7,002 nt of DNA, taken from the NCBI GenBank assembly GCA_947303165.1, contig CAMYXE010000036.1, positions 1-7,002 on the forward strand. The letters are read 5' to 3'. The notes under the pieces are model-generated. The model did no database searches. It was not told where the DNA came from and worked only from the letters and a program-made list of their open reading frames with translations. Positions 6,503-7,002 of this stretch are shown piece by piece; positions within the stretch are counted from its first letter, which is position 1, and each line of letters opens with the position of its first letter. The position numbers and the translations under genes are program-made. Origin of the DNA: an uncultured Pseudomonadota bacterium. GTDB taxonomy: Bacteria; Pseudomonadota; Alphaproteobacteria; Rs-D84.

Positions 6503-6925
6503 GTTAATTTGTTCGGGTTCCGGCATATGTTCCGGCTCTGGCATATGGCCAGGTTTCGGCATAGCCTTTTTAAATTGGCGTTTAACCGCTTTGAATTCTT
6601 CTTTGCTGATACAACCATTGGCATCCACATCTGCGTTCTGCAATGCTTCGACCATCTTTGGGCACTTGATAGAATCCATGACCAAGCATCCATTTTCAAA
6701 TACTGGGTGCATTTTCGGCATACCACGCATATGAGGCCCACGGCACGATGTCATTTTTGCAACCGCAAACCCAAGCAAGAATACGATCAACAAGACAACG
6801 AATTTCTTGAACTTACCATGATGGCAACCGCAACCACATGGGCAAGCGTGTGTTTCTGGTGCCGCGGCAACAACCGGCATCGGACGTTTAGTCACTTTTT
6901 TAACTGTTTTTTTTGTTCTTGGCAT
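6497..6925 (-). CDS. Small membrane protein with Cys/His cluster, one TM helix and an EF-hand
   Basis: A 142-residue protein that I cannot assign to a named family. In order it has a Lys/Arg-rich N-terminus (1-15), then a CPCGCGCHHG cluster (28-37) that could bind a metal. A membrane helix follows at about 42-57, preceded by KFKK. A canonical 12-residue EF-hand loop, DVDANGCISKEE (99-110), has Asp, Asp, Asn, Gly, Ile, Ser and Glu at the expected positions and is followed by Phe. The tail repeats HMPEPE twice (127-138). The positive-inside rule puts the Cys cluster in the cytoplasm and the EF-hand outside. Further cysteines at 61, 80, 88 and 105 could form disulfides there. The start at 6925 is chosen because AGGAAGG precedes it; an in-frame ATG at 6955 overlaps the -10 element and one at 6976 lies in the promoter. 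Calcium binding is inferred from the loop alone. Confidence 0.85.
   Translation of the reverse strand: MPRTKKTVKKVTKRPMPVVAAAPETHACPCGCGCHHGKFKKFVVLLIVFLLGFAVAKMTSCRGPHMRGMPKMHPVFENGCLVMDSIKCPKMVEALQNADVDANGCISKEEFKAVKRQFKKAMPKPGHMPEPEHMPEPEQINM
6512..6565. repeat. Three degenerate 18-bp tandem units encoding the Pro-rich tail
   Basis: Units 6512-6529, 6530-6547 and 6548-6565 share a core reading ...GGCATA.... They encode, on the minus strand, the HMPEPE-like repeats at the protein's C-terminus. The third unit (AMPKPG) has diverged most. Confidence 0.6.
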
Positions 6926-6929
6926 TTTT

Positions 6930-6936
6930 CCTTCCT
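6930..6936 (-). promoter_or_regulatory. Ribosome binding site fixing the start of the EF-hand gene
   Basis: Read on the minus strand this is AGGAAGG, two overlapping Shine-Dalgarno matches four to eight bases before the ATG at 6925. Upstream in-frame ATGs have nothing similar. Confidence 0.85.
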
Positions 6937-6953
6937 TTTTGGTTTGCGTTTCC

Positions 6954-6982
6954 ATTGTATAAAAAGAACCAATCAATGTAAA
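6954..6982 (-). promoter_or_regulatory. Sigma-70-type promoter of the EF-hand gene
   Basis: On the minus strand TTTACA (6977-6982) and TACAAT (6954-6959) are exactly 17 bases apart, each matching five of six consensus bases. Transcription would begin near 6947, about 20 bases before the chosen start codon. Confidence 0.75.
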
Positions 6983-7002
6983 TTATTTTTTTATCACAAC
7001 AC

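Noticed and set aside
6442..6741. 99-codon minus-strand frame overlapping the EF-hand gene
   Set aside because: It runs through the terminator hairpin and is out of frame with the EF-hand gene, which has its own promoter and ribosome binding site.
6926..6976. Longer EF-hand protein starting at 6976 or 6955
   Set aside because: The 6976 and 6955 codons fall within or on the promoter elements at 6954-6982 and lack a Shine-Dalgarno site.

Overview
The window looks like an AT-rich bacterial chromosome with short intergenic gaps and strong AAAGG-type ribosome binding sites. A class I lysyl-tRNA synthetase of the type common in Alphaproteobacteria, plus a LemA protein, suggest a low-GC alphaproteobacterium, possibly host-associated or metagenomic. 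This assignment is an inference; no rRNA or other decisive marker is present. There are no tRNAs, mobile elements, CRISPR arrays or phage genes.

Region 1 (1-4355, plus strand) is a tight three-gene cluster. It holds the 3' part of a class I lysyl-tRNA synthetase (lysK, start outside the window), then after 14 bases a full-length class II lysyl-tRNA synthetase (lysS), then after 13 bases a 466-aa protein. The middle of that protein resembles a diverged RelA/SpoT nucleotidyltransferase fold. Two unrelated enzymes for the same aminoacylation side by side, followed by a possible alarmone-synthetase relative, is the most striking content here. The class II enzyme also carries changes at positions that contact ATP and lysine in E. 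coli LysRS.

Region 2 (4356-5160, plus strand) holds two short single-gene units. The first is a cold-shock-domain protein with a long charged tail; two palindromes lie upstream of it and a perfect 28-bp terminator palindrome lies downstream. The second is a 64-aa orphan gene with a near-consensus promoter and its own small terminator.

Region 3 (5161-6480, plus strand) is a two-gene unit: lemA (membrane-anchored coiled-coil protein) and, 15 bases later, an unrecognised 221-aa protein. It ends in a terminator shared with the convergent gene.

Region 4 (6481-7002) holds one minus-strand gene. It encodes a small membrane protein with a Cys/His cluster before one membrane helix, a canonical EF-hand loop after it, and a proline-rich repeated tail. 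A clear promoter and Shine-Dalgarno site fix its start at 6925.

Four starts differ from a longest-ORF reading: lysK is open at the left edge, the cold-shock gene starts at 4489, lemA at 5230, and the EF-hand gene at 6925.
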